Shown here piece by piece: positions 6,820 through 17,445 of a stretch of DNA of 64,000 nt; within the stretch, counting starts at the first letter, position 1; each line of letters opens with the position of its first letter. Position numbers and translations under genes: made by a program. The notes below the pieces were generated by a model. That model worked only from the letters and a program-made list of their open reading frames with translations. It had not been told where the DNA came from and ran no database searches. This stretch comes from Dyadobacter sp. UC 10 (GTDB lineage Bacteria; Bacteroidota; Bacteroidia; Cytophagales; Spirosomataceae): NCBI RefSeq assembly GCF_008369915.1, contig NZ_VSRN01000001.1:6010501-6074500 (forward strand). The letters are read 5' to 3'.

Positions 6820-9693
6820 TCAATGCGCTTCCAGCCAGTTAGCGCCGACACCAATCCCCGTCTCCATTTTCACGATCATCGGAATCGCATTACGCATCAA
6901 ATCGTCTACTTTTTCTTTCAGGAAATCAATTTCGTCGCGGTGCACATCGAATACCAATTCGTCATGTACTTGCAGGATCATGCGCGATTTCAGCTTTTCT
7001 TTTTGCATGAAATCGTGGATATTGATCATCGCAACTTTGATCATATCTGCTGCCGAGCCCTGGATGGGAGCGTTAATGGCATTTCGTTCTGCATAGCCAC
7101 GGTTCGTCTGGTTGCCTGATATGATATCGGGCAGGTACCGTCTTCTTCCCAGGATCGTTTCAACATATTTTTTCTCACGCGCGTCGTTGACAATCCGGTC
7201 CATGTAACCTTTGACAGCCGGAAACTCTTCGAAATATGCCCTGATAATTTCGCTGGCTTCACCACGTGGTATACCAAGCCGCTGCGCCAGTCCAAATGCT
7301 GAAATGCCATAAATAATTCCAAAATTGACCATTTTAGATTTCCGGCGCATGTCGGATGTTACTTCTTCGAGGGGCACGCCGAAAACTTTGCTGGCCGTGG
7401 TTGCATGGATATCACGTCCCTGGTTGAATGCCTCGGTCATACTCGCGTCCTGACTGAATGCCGCCATAATACGCAGCTCTATTTGCGAATAATCGGCAGA
7501 GAGGATTTGAAAATCGTCGTTATCCGGTACAAATGCTTTTCTGATCTCCCGGCCACGCGGCGTACGGATCGGGATGTTCTGCAAGTTGGGGTTGGTAGAA
7601 CTAAGGCGGCCCGTAGCTGCAACAGCCTGATTATAAGACGTATGTATCCGACCGCTTTTTCTACTTACCAGCAGCGGTAGCGCGTCCACATAGGTCGATT
7701 TCAGCTTTTGCAGTTCGCGGTAATCGAGGATTTTCCGCGCGATCATGTGGTTATTTTCAAGATCGGACAGAATATCCTCGCCTGTCGCATACTGCCCGGT
7801 TTTAGTCTTTTTGGGCTTTTCGATCAGCTTCATTTTTTCAAATAAAACTTCTCCCAGCTGCTTCGGCGAGCTGATATTAAACGATTGGCCAGCCGCCTCG
7901 TAGATTTCGGACTCCGTTATACGTAAGTCGGATTCCAGTACAGCCGACATTTCCTTCAAGGCATTAATATCCAGCCTTACCCCCGTACTTTCCATCGAAG
8001 CTAGCACTTTGAGCAGCGGCATTTCAACGTCATAGTAGAGTTTTGAAGCACCCACCTTCGGAATTTCACGGGTAAAAATGGTATTGAGCTGCAAAGTAAT
8101 ATCTGCGTCCTCTCCGGCATATTGCGTGATCTCGGGAATTGAAACATCCCGCATCGTTCCTTGTTTTACGCCTTTTTTACCGATGAGCGAGGTAATTGAA
8201 ACGGGGTCATAGTTGAGATAGGACGCGGCCAGAATATCCATTCCGTGCCGCTTATCCGGTTCCAGGATATAATGGGCAAGCATGGTGTCGCTCATTTTTC
8301 CTTTTACCTCAATACCGTAATTTTTCAGGATAAGCAGATCGTACTTAATATTCTGGCCGATCTTTTCAATAGACTCATTTTCAAAAACTTCCCTGAAGTT
8401 TTCCACAATTTCCTGGGCTTTGTCGCGATCTGCCGGTACGGGGATGTAAAATGCCTCGCCAGCCAGGTAGGAAAAGGAAAGTCCGACAAGTTCGGCATCG
8501 ATCGTATCCAGGGAAGTTGTTTCGGTGTCAAAACAAAATGACTCCTGCAAACTGAGGTAATATGCCAGACTTTTCATTAGCTCCGGCGTATCGACCGTAT
8601 GGTAGCGGTGAAAAGTATTGTCGATTGTCCTTCGGGTAGTCGGTATCCTCAGGTCTTCGTACGCTTGCTCGGGTGCGTCGTCGTCGGCTATGCCTTCGCT
8701 AAGAATGGCAGGCTGTTTGCCGACTTCTTCCGTCGGGTTGCCAAACAAGTCGAGCTGTGCTTTCTGGGGCTTCGAGGCCGTGCGGGAAACCTGAGTGGTT
8801 TGGATCGGCTGACCGACTCCAAGTACGCGTTGTTTTAATGTTTTGAATTCCAGCTCATCGAAAAGCGCTACAATCTGGTCGGCATTCGCGGGACAAATGG
8901 TCAGATCTTCGGCGTCGAATGGTACCGGCACTTTAATATCGATCGTCGCGAGTTGTTTACTAAGGATCGCTTTATCGAAATTATCCCTGATTTTTTCACC
9001 CAGTTTACCTTTGATCTCGTCGGCGTGGGTGATCAGGTTTTCAATCGTGTCATATTCCTCTATCAGTTTCTGGGCCGTTTTCTCGCCTACACCAGGAACG
9101 CCGGGAATATTGTCGACCGCGTCGCCCATCAGGCCCAGAATATCAATAACCTGGTCAATGCGTTTGATCTGCCAGCGTTCGAGGATCTGGTCCACGCCAA
9201 GTACTTCGGCGCCTTTTCCCAGGAATGCAGGCTTATATATATACACATGCTGTTCCACCAACTGGCCGTAATCCTTGTCGGGCGTCATCATAAAGACTTC
9301 GAAGCCGGCATTGGATGCTTCCTTGGCGATGGTACCAATGATATCGTCGGCCTCATAACCGTCGAGTTCAAGTATGGGAATGCACATCGCTTTGAGCAAC
9401 CTTTTTACGAGCGGAATCGCAACGGTGATATCTTCCGGCTGCTCCTGGCGCTGGGCTTTGTATGCCTCAAACTGCACATGGCGGAAGGTGGGAGCTGCGG
9501 TATCGAACGCTACTCCGATGTGTGTAGGCTTTTCTTTTTGCAAAACTTCCAGCAGTGTATTTGTAAAACCGAATACGGCGCTGGTATTTAATCCTTTCGA
9601 AGTTATCCTCGGTGCTTTGATAAAAGCGAAGTGTGCACGGTATATCAACGCCATCGCGTCGAGCAGGAAAAGCTTATGAACGGGTTTATCCAT
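6820..9693 (-). CDS. polA: DNA polymerase I
   Basis: This 957-residue protein has all three domains of full-length Pol I, which removes primers and fills gaps in replication and repair. The N-terminal 5' nuclease (about 1-290) shows LLDAMALIYRAHFAF, ELDGYEADDIIGT and GVPGVGEKTA. The 3'-5' exonuclease domain appears intact, with FDTETTSLD and YAGEDADITLQL keeping its acidic residues, unlike Pol I homologues that lost proofreading. The polymerase domain has TGRLSSTNPNLQNIP, ADYSQIELR, MVNFGIIYG and the C-terminal QVHDELVFDV. It ends next to the repeat array and is convergent with susD. Confidence 0.98.
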   Translation of the reverse strand: MDKPVHKLFLLDAMALIYRAHFAFIKAPRITSKGLNTSAVFGFTNTLLEVLQKEKPTHIGVAFDTAAPTFRHVQFEAYKAQRQEQPEDITVAIPLVKRLLKAMCIPILELDGYEADDIIGTIAKEASNAGFEVFMMTPDKDYGQLVEQHVYIYKPAFLGKGAEVLGVDQILERWQIKRIDQVIDILGLMGDAVDNIPGVPGVGEKTAQKLIEEYDTIENLITHADEIKGKLGEKIRDNFDKAILSKQLATIDIKVPVPFDAEDLTICPANADQIVALFDELEFKTLKQRVLGVGQPIQTTQVSRTASKPQKAQLDLFGNPTEEVGKQPAILSEGIADDDAPEQAYEDLRIPTTRRTIDNTFHRYHTVDTPELMKSLAYYLSLQESFCFDTETTSLDTIDAELVGLSFSYLAGEAFYIPVPADRDKAQEIVENFREVFENESIEKIGQNIKYDLLILKNYGIEVKGKMSDTMLAHYILEPDKRHGMDILAASYLNYDPVSITSLIGKKGVKQGTMRDVSIPEITQYAGEDADITLQLNTIFTREIPKVGASKLYYDVEMPLLKVLASMESTGVRLDINALKEMSAVLESDLRITESEIYEAAGQSFNISSPKQLGEVLFEKMKLIEKPKKTKTGQYATGEDILSDLENNHMIARKILDYRELQKLKSTYVDALPLLVSRKSGRIHTSYNQAVAATGRLSSTNPNLQNIPIRTPRGREIRKAFVPDNDDFQILSADYSQIELRIMAAFSQDASMTEAFNQGRDIHATTASKVFGVPLEEVTSDMRRKSKMVNFGIIYGISAFGLAQRLGIPRGEASEIIRAYFEEFPAVKGYMDRIVNDAREKKYVETILGRRRYLPDIISGNQTNRGYAERNAINAPIQGSAADMIKVAMINIHDFMQKEKLKSRMILQVHDELVFDVHRDEIDFLKEKVDDLMRNAIPMIVKMETGIGVGANWLEAH

Positions 9694-10083
9694 GAGGTAA
9701 GAATGGTTATGGAATTCAAATATAGTGTATGTAAAAAGACTGAGACGGATTACTGGTGATTTTTTGTAGATTGCTGATTAAGAAGCTTCTAGCGATATTA
9801 TTCTTTCTAAAAGTTAACTACGTATAGTATTTGTAGTTATTATTTTAAATATAAATCTAATATTACTTTTGAATAATTTTATTCATTTTAAAAGTATTAA
9901 AAGAATTGTATTATTTGGGCGGAATAAATTTACCAAGCTAATTAAAAGAAAAGTACTTGTTTTAATATTTAACCTTTAATTATGTTTTATACTATCAATA
10001 AAAATTAAACTTATAATAAGTTTTAAAATAATTATACCTTTAATACTTACTATACATTGATAACTTTTAATATTATCACACCA
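9694..10083. other. AT-rich divergent intergenic region
   Basis: This region between polA and the oligopeptidase gene is strikingly AT-rich from about 9760 onwards. It holds the 10-mer AAGTATTAAA at 9892-9901 and its reverse complement at 10039-10048. No gene is visible. It must hold promoters for both divergent genes. Confidence 0.6.
9717..9724 (-). promoter_or_regulatory. Putative -7 box of polA
   Basis: The minus strand reads TATATTTG, an exact TAnnTTTG match, 23 nt upstream of the polA ATG. No clear -33 TTG is seen at the right distance. Confidence 0.4.
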
Positions 10084-12231
10084 ATGAGAATTATTTTACC
10101 GTTTTTAGCTGTTATCGTTTTTTCATGTAATCAGAATAAAAAGTTGGAAAGAGAAGCATACCAATGGCCGGAAGCAACGCCTCCCGTAGCAGAGAAAAAA
10201 GACCATGAAACCGGAATGCATGGCGACAAACGAAATGATGAGTACTATTGGATGGCCGACTATTTCAGCAAAGGGGCCGACAGCAATAAAGTAGTAGATT
10301 ATCTGAAAGCCGAGAATGCGTATACAGACAAGTTGCTCGCCGGAACCGAGCAGTTGCAAAAAGAGCTGTTCTCGGAAATGAAAGGCCGCATCAAAGAGAA
10401 GGACGAATCGGTCCCGGTCTTCAATAATGGATATTGGTATTACACCAGAAGCGAGGAAGGAAAACAATATTTCAAGTATTGCAGGAAAAAAGGAATGCTG
10501 GAAGCGAAAGAGGAAATTTTGCTTGATGTAGACCAGATGGCCGAGGGGCATCCCTATTATTCAGCTGCGGGATTCAGTATCAGCCCTGACAATAAGTTGC
10601 TGGCTTACGGAGTGGATACGGTTTCACGCCGGGAGTATATCATGAAAATCAGGAACGTCGAAAGCGGTGAGGATTTGAGTGATGCGGTTAAGCGCACTGA
10701 ACCGGGTTATGAGTGGGGAAATGATAATAAAACGCTGTTCTATACAGCCAAGAATGCGAAAACGCTTCTAAGCGAAAAAATCAAGCGGCATACTGTCGGG
10801 ACTGACGCTAAAAAGGATGTGGCCGTATACACCGAGAAAGATAATAGCAACTATATCGGTGTGGGCAAAAGCAAATCTGAAAAATACATTGTCATCGCGT
10901 CTTCCGCGACGATGTCGTCCGAGTACAGAATCCTCGACGCAGACAAACCGGAGGGAGAATTTCAGGTTTTTCAACCGAGAATGAAGGACGTGATCTACGA
11001 TATTGACCACCATGACGACAAATTCCTGATTGTGACCAACAAAGACGCGCTGAACTTCAGACTGATGGAAACACCGGTAGGGCAGACGGGCGTCGAAAAT
11101 TGGAAGGAAGTAATCGCAACCAGAAAAGACGTTCTACTCGAAGGAATTGAGGTTTTTAAAGACTTTTTAGTAGTCAGCGAGCGGAAAAACGGTTTGTTGC
11201 AGATCCGCATCCGTAACATTAAAACCAATGCCGAGCATTATGTGGACTTTGGCGAGGCGGCTTACACCGCGCATCCTTCCGCAAATCCCGAATACGATAC
11301 AAAGAATCTTCGTTACAGTTACACGTCACTGACGACGCCCAATTCCGTGTACGATTACGACATGGAATCGAAGAAAAAGGAACTTAAAAAGCGCCAGGAA
11401 GTGCTGGGAGGTTACAATCCGGAGGAGTATGTGACGGAGCGGTTATATGCCACTGCAAGGGATGGCGTACAGGTCCCGATTTCGCTTGTCTATAAAAAAA
11501 CAACGGGGAAAAGTCCGCAATCACCGCTTTTGCTTTATGCGTACGGATCATATGGTTACAGTACCGATCCTAGTTTCAGCAGTACAAGGCTCAGTTTGCT
11601 GGATCGCGGCTTTGTGTATGCAATCGCGCATATCCGTGGCGGGCAGGAGATGGGGCGTCAGTGGTACGAGGATGGGAAAATGTTTAAAAAGAAAAATACT
11701 TTCAACGATTTCATAGATTGTGCGGAGCATTTGATCAAAGAAAACTACACTTCCACGGCGCATTTGTATGCAATGGGAGGAAGCGCGGGCGGTTTGCTCA
11801 TGGGGGCTGTCGCCAACCTGCGCCCTGATCTTTGGAACGGAATAGTGGCAGTGGTACCGTTTGTAGATGTGGTGACCACTATGCTGGATGAAAGTATCCC
11901 GTTGACTACCAATGAGTTTGATGAATGGGGAAATCCGAAGAACAAAGAATCTTATGAATACATGAAGTCGTATTCACCGTATGATAACGTCGGGAAAAAA
12001 GCATATCCCAATATGCTGGTTATGACCGGCCTGCACGACAGCCAGGTGCAATACTTTGAGCCAGCCAAGTGGGTCGCGCGGTTGCGTACGCATAAAACGG
12101 ATAAAAATGTTCTTATTCTTAAAACGAACATGGAAGCCGGTCACGGCGGGGCATCGGGACGATTCGACTATCTGAAAGAGATCGCCGTGGAATATGCATT
12201 TATGTTCGCGCTGGAAGGGATCAATGAGTGA
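10084..12231 (+). CDS. S9A prolyl oligopeptidase family lipoprotein (oligopeptidase B-like)
   Basis: This is a serine peptidase of the prolyl oligopeptidase family that cleaves short peptides. The ATG at 10084 (rather than TTG at 10057) gives a short signal and lipobox (IVFSC, Cys15), so the 715-residue enzyme is probably a periplasmic or envelope lipoprotein. The N-terminal half is the beta-propeller, beginning after DDEYYWMADYF. The C-terminal alpha/beta-hydrolase domain shows the catalytic Ser567 (MGGSAGG), Asp652 (LHDSQV) and His687 (AGHGGASG), plus IAHIRGGQEMG, which is typical of oligopeptidase B. All catalytic residues are present. It is convergent with metY across an inverted octamer array. 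Confidence 0.92.
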   Translation: MRIILPFLAVIVFSCNQNKKLEREAYQWPEATPPVAEKKDHETGMHGDKRNDEYYWMADYFSKGADSNKVVDYLKAENAYTDKLLAGTEQLQKELFSEMKGRIKEKDESVPVFNNGYWYYTRSEEGKQYFKYCRKKGMLEAKEEILLDVDQMAEGHPYYSAAGFSISPDNKLLAYGVDTVSRREYIMKIRNVESGEDLSDAVKRTEPGYEWGNDNKTLFYTAKNAKTLLSEKIKRHTVGTDAKKDVAVYTEKDNSNYIGVGKSKSEKYIVIASSATMSSEYRILDADKPEGEFQVFQPRMKDVIYDIDHHDDKFLIVTNKDALNFRLMETPVGQTGVENWKEVIATRKDVLLEGIEVFKDFLVVSERKNGLLQIRIRNIKTNAEHYVDFGEAAYTAHPSANPEYDTKNLRYSYTSLTTPNSVYDYDMESKKKELKKRQEVLGGYNPEEYVTERLYATARDGVQVPISLVYKKTTGKSPQSPLLLYAYGSYGYSTDPSFSSTRLSLLDRGFVYAIAHIRGGQEMGRQWYEDGKMFKKKNTFNDFIDCAEHLIKENYTSTAHLYAMGGSAGGLLMGAVANLRPDLWNGIVAVVPFVDVVTTMLDESIPLTTNEFDEWGNPKNKESYEYMKSYSPYDNVGKKAYPNMLVMTGLHDSQVQYFEPAKWVARLRTHKTDKNVLILKTNMEAGHGGASGRFDYLKEIAVEYAFMFALEGINE

Positions 12232-12235
12232 ATGA

Positions 12236-12330
12236 AAAATGATTGAATGATTGAATGACCGAATGACTGAATGACTGAATGATTGAATACCAGCATTAAT
12301 ATTCAATCATTCAATCATTCGGTCATTCAA
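12236..12330. repeat. Inverted array of octamer repeats (candidate bidirectional terminator)
   Basis: Six tandem 8-bp units of the type GATTGAAT/GACTGAAT/GACCGAAT run from 12241 to 12288. After about 11 nt of loop the complementary units (ATTCAATC, ATTCGGTC) run back from 12300 to 12329. The two arms can pair over roughly 30 bp. The array fills the gap between the convergent oligopeptidase and metY stops, where a terminator is expected. Confidence 0.8.
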
Positions 12331-12332
12331 AA

Positions 12333-13631
<1,299 letters not shown>

Positions 13632-13648
13632 TTAATGTGGACAAAGCC

Positions 13649-13656
13649 CAAATGTA
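13649..13656 (-). promoter_or_regulatory. Putative -7 box of metY
   Basis: The minus strand reads TACATTTG, an exact match to TAnnTTTG, 30 nt before the metY ATG. A TTTG lies upstream but about 25 bp away, slightly too far for the standard spacing. The roughly 120-bp gap shows no SAM-riboswitch-like fold that I can recognise. Confidence 0.4.
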
Positions 13657-13740
13657 TTAAAATAACGATAGATTAGTATATCAAATTAGTAGTCTTTTGT
13701 TTGCCGAATAATAACTTGCACAATTCCCGGGAAGACAATG

Positions 13741-14274
13741 TTAGTGTCTGCCTACAAGATCGAGCAGGTTATCAAGCTGTTTTTGAAGCAGTGATATTGT
13801 CAATTTGTCCGTAAGCGAGCCTATTTCAACCTTATGCTTACTATCCGGAATGGATAGAGCAGAGTTTTCATTACGGACTGTGCCAAGGGCTGTCAGTGTA
13901 AGCAGGAGGGAGGCGAGCGCCTTGTCGCCTCCTGTATGCAGCGGCGACGCACTAATCGCCGAAACCGGTTTCTCATTAAACTCACCCGTCGCTACGGTCC
14001 AGTCCAATGCATTTTTCAATGTGCCTGGAACTCCAAAGGCATATTCAGGTGTGCAGATCATTATCCCGTCCGCTTGCCGCAGCGCCGTCTTGAATTTCAC
14101 TACACCGTGTGGATCTTCCACACCCGGAATGAAATGCGGGATTTCGTCCAGGCCTTGGAAGATTTGGAAGGAGGTATTTTCGGGCAGCAAAGATTCGACC
14201 GCCCGAAGGATGATTGTGTTTGTTGATTCCGTGCGAAGGCTGCCGGATATACCCAGGAGATTAATTCTTTTCAT
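13741..14274 (-). CDS. NADPH-dependent FMN reductase family protein
   Basis: This 177-residue flavodoxin-like protein belongs to the NADPH-dependent FMN reductase/chromate reductase family. It has the N-terminal FMN-phosphate loop GISGSLRTEST and the diagnostic TPEYAFGVPGTLKNALDW segment that contacts the isoalloxazine ring. Length is normal. The exact electron acceptor (quinone, azo dye, chromate or free FMN) cannot be assigned. It lies 44 bp downstream of the DinB gene on the same strand and could be co-transcribed with it. Confidence 0.88.
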   Translation of the reverse strand: MKRINLLGISGSLRTESTNTIILRAVESLLPENTSFQIFQGLDEIPHFIPGVEDPHGVVKFKTALRQADGIMICTPEYAFGVPGTLKNALDWTVATGEFNEKPVSAISASPLHTGGDKALASLLLTLTALGTVRNENSALSIPDSKHKVEIGSLTDKLTISLLQKQLDNLLDLVGRH

Positions 14275-14318
14275 GGTTCAATTTAAGCGGTCTCCCGGAG
14301 CGAACCAATTTCGGCTTG

Positions 14319-14843
14319 TTATTTGGCTACCACATTGTAAAAATTGTAGTCGGTCATCGGCGCATCTGTGAAGCCAAGATTTCGTCCCATCGTAACGATT
14401 TGTCCCCGGTGATAAGTGCTGTGGTTCATACAATGCAGGATATATTCAAAATTAGGAAAGTTGCATTCGAACCAGGGATTCACCACCAGCGTATCGTTTT
14501 CCAACGCCCTCGCGGATAGGGTCTCTACGTATTCGGCAAGCTCCTGAGATTGCGCCATAAGGCGGGAAAAAGTTTCTTGCAGGTCTCCATCAAAATCCTG
14601 GCCACTGTAATTACTCTCCGGATTTATCACAGACAGCCAGTAACGCTGCGTTTCAAGGATATGGATCAACGTAACGCGGATCGTTGAAAAACTTGAAACT
14701 ACTTCTTTTTCAAGTAGTTCTGTTGGTTTTGTCCTAAGCCAGTTGACCAGCGTGCAGTTCGCCCAGTGGTTGTAATCCACATAGTTCTTCATCAGATAAG
14801 CAATGCTTGATTCGGTAGTCGGAGTTGCAACGATCTGTGACAT
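14319..14843 (-). CDS. DinB/YfiT-family putative metal-dependent protein
   Basis: The ATG at 14843 is preferred to an upstream TTG and gives 174 residues. The protein fits the DinB four-helix bundle: NYVDYNHWANCTLVNWL in helix 1, LIHILETQRYW, and NHSTYHRGQI near the end. The likely metal-binding triad is His61, His141 and His145, in the usual spacing. Some relatives are thiol transferases (bacillithiol or mycothiol type); others are uncharacterised. It sits 71 bp after a WYL regulator on the same strand, a pairing often seen in Bacteroidota, so that regulator may control it. The substrate is unknown. Confidence 0.85.
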   Translation of the reverse strand: MSQIVATPTTESSIAYLMKNYVDYNHWANCTLVNWLRTKPTELLEKEVVSSFSTIRVTLIHILETQRYWLSVINPESNYSGQDFDGDLQETFSRLMAQSQELAEYVETLSARALENDTLVVNPWFECNFPNFEYILHCMNHSTYHRGQIVTMGRNLGFTDAPMTDYNFYNVVAK

Positions 14844-14914
14844 ATTGGTTGTGGTTTTGGTTCGATACAAAATAAACCTGTACCGATGACAACAGTATGT
14901 CAGTAGGTTTTTAG

Positions 14915-15859
14915 TTATTTCAAATTTTCTGAAATCTGGCCTAACAAGTCTTTGACGATCGTTTTGAGGGAAGCCGGTTCCAGAATAGTTGCATTAGGAG
15001 CGATCATCAGGTACCAACGCGCGAAACCATCCAGGCTGCTGGTGAGGAAGCTCATTTCTATGCAATCCTCGTGAATGATCTCTGAGACGAAACCATAGTA
15101 AATGCGTTGCTCGCCCACGTAGCGCGCTATCCGCTTATCCATTTTTATCCGTACCAGTCTCAAATTCTGTCCCTCGTGGCCCATTTCAAGAAAGTCTTTA
15201 AGAGGGGCGTGCCGGTGTTCAAAAGGCCGGTCGGTTATTTCAGAATGCAGGATGCGATCCGAGCGGAAGTTGCGGTAGTCGTTCCTGAGGTGACAGAATG
15301 CGATCGTATACCAGTAATTGTTTTCATGGTAGAGGCCCACTGGTTCAATGATCCTTTCCAGCTGGTTGTCGCTGTTGATAGCGATGTAGAGGATCTTTGC
15401 AATTTTCTTTTCCGATATACTTTTGAGCAGGATATCGAGTGTGTTGCTGGTAGGCTTGTGAAATGCATGGTTAACCCTGCGGACTGCGATATGATCTTCA
15501 AGACTCTCCACAACCGATTTTTCGCTGCTTCTCAGCACCGCCTTTACCTTGAACATGGCCGACTGATACTGGGATTGGGTCGAGAAATCGGTGAATTTCT
15601 CCATCAGTTTTTCGGCGGTAATGAATGTTCGCGCTTCTTCTTTGGTGAACATAACAGGAGGCAGGCGATAGCCATCCATGATCGAATAGCCTACGCCTGC
15701 CTCGCCTATAATAGGAACCCCGGCCTCTGCCAGCGAACTAATATCCCTGTAAACCGTCCTCAGACTGATTTCGAACCGCTCGGCAAGATCCTGGGCCTTT
15801 ACAATTTTGCGGGATTGGAGCTGGATCAGAATAGCGGTAATACGGTCAAAGCGGTTCAT
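14915..15859 (-). CDS. YafY-type HTH-WYL transcriptional regulator
   Basis: This 314-residue protein has an N-terminal winged helix of the HTH_11/DeoR type (RITAILIQLQSRKIVKAQDLAERF, with recognition helix SLRTVYRDIS) and a C-terminal WYL domain (region KILYIAINSD to NYWYTIAFC). WYL domains sense ligands or nucleic acid. Here the canonical W-Y-L core is degenerate, as in many YafY proteins. GYRLPPVMFTKEEA joins the two parts. It leads the same-strand DinB and FMN reductase genes and may regulate them. Length and order are standard. Confidence 0.88.
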   Translation of the reverse strand: MNRFDRITAILIQLQSRKIVKAQDLAERFEISLRTVYRDISSLAEAGVPIIGEAGVGYSIMDGYRLPPVMFTKEEARTFITAEKLMEKFTDFSTQSQYQSAMFKVKAVLRSSEKSVVESLEDHIAVRRVNHAFHKPTSNTLDILLKSISEKKIAKILYIAINSDNQLERIIEPVGLYHENNYWYTIAFCHLRNDYRNFRSDRILHSEITDRPFEHRHAPLKDFLEMGHEGQNLRLVRIKMDKRIARYVGEQRIYYGFVSEIIHEDCIEMSFLTSSLDGFARWYLMIAPNATILEPASLKTIVKDLLGQISENLK

Positions 15860-15894
15860 TCGCGTCGTTTGAGAAATGGTTGACGCAAATATGC

Positions 15895-16908
15895 TTAAAC
15901 TACGGCTTCTCTCAAATGAAAAGCCTCCGAAATCAGTTCGAAAGATCTTAATCTGGTTTCAACCGTATCTGCCATGGTCGAAATGATTATCTCATCCACT
16001 TCGAAATCATTTGCAAGTGCTGTAAGTTGCTCCTTTACAGCTTCTTTTGTACCGGAAATTACCCTGCCGCTATTGTATCTCAGGCGTTCCAGCTCACCTG
16101 GCGTGAAGCGATAGTTCCTGACGGTCTCGGGGTCAGGAAACGGTCCAAACTTCCCCTTCTCAAATTCTATCAGCACATAATCCATCATTTTTCGCATTTC
16201 TGCTGCTTTTTCTTCGGTTTCTCCGCACAGGACAAAAACCGAAAGGATTGCATGCGGCTCGGGATATTGATCAGACGGGCGAAAGTTGCGGCGATACGTT
16301 TCCACTACATCCGGTCTTACGAACCCGTTAATAAACTTGGCAACTGCCAGCCCGAGGCCGAAACGGGCGGCGATATTGCTGCTTCCGCCGCTTGAACTCA
16401 ATATCCATTGCATTGGAATGGTTTCCGATTGCGGCGTGGCGTAAATGAACCCTCTGTCGGTGCCCGCAGTATCCCTGAAAAAATGCTGCAAGTGTTCCAG
16501 TTGCCGCAAATAGCTGCTTTCACTGAAATCGTTGGAAGGGTTTAATAAAGAAGAAGTTAACCGGTCGGTCCCGGGTGCGCGGCCCATTCCCAGGTCGATC
16601 CGGCCGGGAAAGAGCGTTTCGAGCATCCGGAAGTTCTCTGCCACTTTCAATGCACTGTGATTAGGCAGCATGATGCCGCCTGAGCCAATGCGTATTTGTT
16701 TGGTTGCATCGGCCAGCTTGACCATTAGAACCTCGGGGGTTGAGCCGGCTATAAAAGTTGAATTATGGTGTTCTGAAACCCAAAAACGGCTGTATCCCAA
16801 CTCTTCGGCCACTTTTGCGGTGTCGATCGTCTCCTGAATTGCCTGCTGTACCGTAGTTCCGGCACGAACCACAGACTGGTCAAGTATTCCTAGTTTAATA
16901 TTACTCAT
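15895..16908 (-). CDS. LLM-class flavin-dependent oxidoreductase
   Basis: This 337-residue protein belongs to the bacterial luciferase-like monooxygenase superfamily (TIM barrel, reduced FMN as co-substrate). It begins IKLGILDQSVV and contains GYSRFWVSEHHN, RIGSGGIMLPNHSALKVAE and FPGRIDLGMGRAPGTD, the hallmark segments of the MsnO8-type subgroup. It lies 35 bp upstream of the WYL regulator gene on the same strand. The flavin reductase a few genes downstream could supply its FMNH2, but that link is an inference. The substrate is unknown. Confidence 0.9.
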   Translation of the reverse strand: MSNIKLGILDQSVVRAGTTVQQAIQETIDTAKVAEELGYSRFWVSEHHNSTFIAGSTPEVLMVKLADATKQIRIGSGGIMLPNHSALKVAENFRMLETLFPGRIDLGMGRAPGTDRLTSSLLNPSNDFSESSYLRQLEHLQHFFRDTAGTDRGFIYATPQSETIPMQWILSSSGGSSNIAARFGLGLAVAKFINGFVRPDVVETYRRNFRPSDQYPEPHAILSVFVLCGETEEKAAEMRKMMDYVLIEFEKGKFGPFPDPETVRNYRFTPGELERLRYNSGRVISGTKEAVKEQLTALANDFEVDEIIISTMADTVETRLRSFELISEAFHLREAVV

Positions 16909-16976
16909 GACACATAGTTGTTTATTCAGACAACAAGCGTCAGCGTATTTATATTCATTGAAAAGGCAAATCAGGG

Positions 16977-16992
16977 CTTTCCTTTTGGAAAG
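16977..16992 (-). terminator. Weak hairpin after the DUF2147 gene
   Basis: CTTTCC-tttt-GGAAAG forms a 6-bp stem with a 4-nt loop just downstream of the DUF2147 stop. There is no clear U tract, so terminator function is doubtful. Confidence 0.3.
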
Positions 16993-17001
16993 TAGGGGAG
17001 A

Positions 17002-17445
17002 TCAAAGAGGGGCCGCCCGCTTCCAGTAAGTTGATTTTCCCAGCAGCGGAAAACCGATGTAGCTGCGAATTTCGAGCAGCTCATCACGCAGTCTTATTAT
17101 GCAGCTGTAAGTTTTGCCGCTTTGCGGATCATACATCTTTCCATCGTCCCAGGTGCCAGCGTCGTAAACGAAATTCAGCAGCAGGTTTACATGGAGGAGG
17201 TTACGGTCACGCAGGCTTTCGTCTTTATTTTGTACGTCCTTGCGTGAAGTTTTTCCATCCGTTTCAAACAGCTCACTCGACCAAAGGAGCCTGCCGAAAT
17301 ATTCGGATCCTGTTTTATATATTTCAATTCGCCTGTCTTTTTCCTCACTCAGCCACTCGCCAAGTATCCTGTCGGCGTTACCTGTCTGCGCGTTTGCGAT
17401 GATCGACAGGGACATAATAAATATTGTAAAAATGATTCTGTGCAT
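17002..17445 (-). CDS. DUF2147 domain-containing exported protein
   Basis: This 147-residue protein has a signal peptide ending NAQ (residues 18-20). The mature part fits DUF2147: an opening GEWLSEEKDRRIEIYK, then YFGRLLW, LLLNFVYDAGTWDDGKMYDPQSGKTYSC, and the ending GKSTYWKRA. Family members are small lipocalin-like beta-barrels of unknown role in the periplasm. It is divergent from the histidine kinase gene and 93 bp upstream of the luciferase-like gene. Assignment to the family is firm; function is unknown. Confidence 0.88.
   Translation of the reverse strand: MHRIIFTIFIMSLSIIANAQTGNADRILGEWLSEEKDRRIEIYKTGSEYFGRLLWSSELFETDGKTSRKDVQNKDESLRDRNLLHVNLLLNFVYDAGTWDDGKMYDPQSGKTYSCIIRLRDELLEIRSYIGFPLLGKSTYWKRAAPL

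Noticed and set aside
6464-6854. Open frames of 73 (plus strand) and 116 residues (minus strand) inside the repeat array
   Set aside because: They translate the 20-bp repeat in rotating frames (VGVVT, FAFVGVV type), overlap polA or each other, and have no domain or conserved composition.
8953-9591. Plus-strand 212-residue frame inside polA
   Set aside because: It is antisense to the conserved 5' nuclease domain and arises from codon bias of polA.
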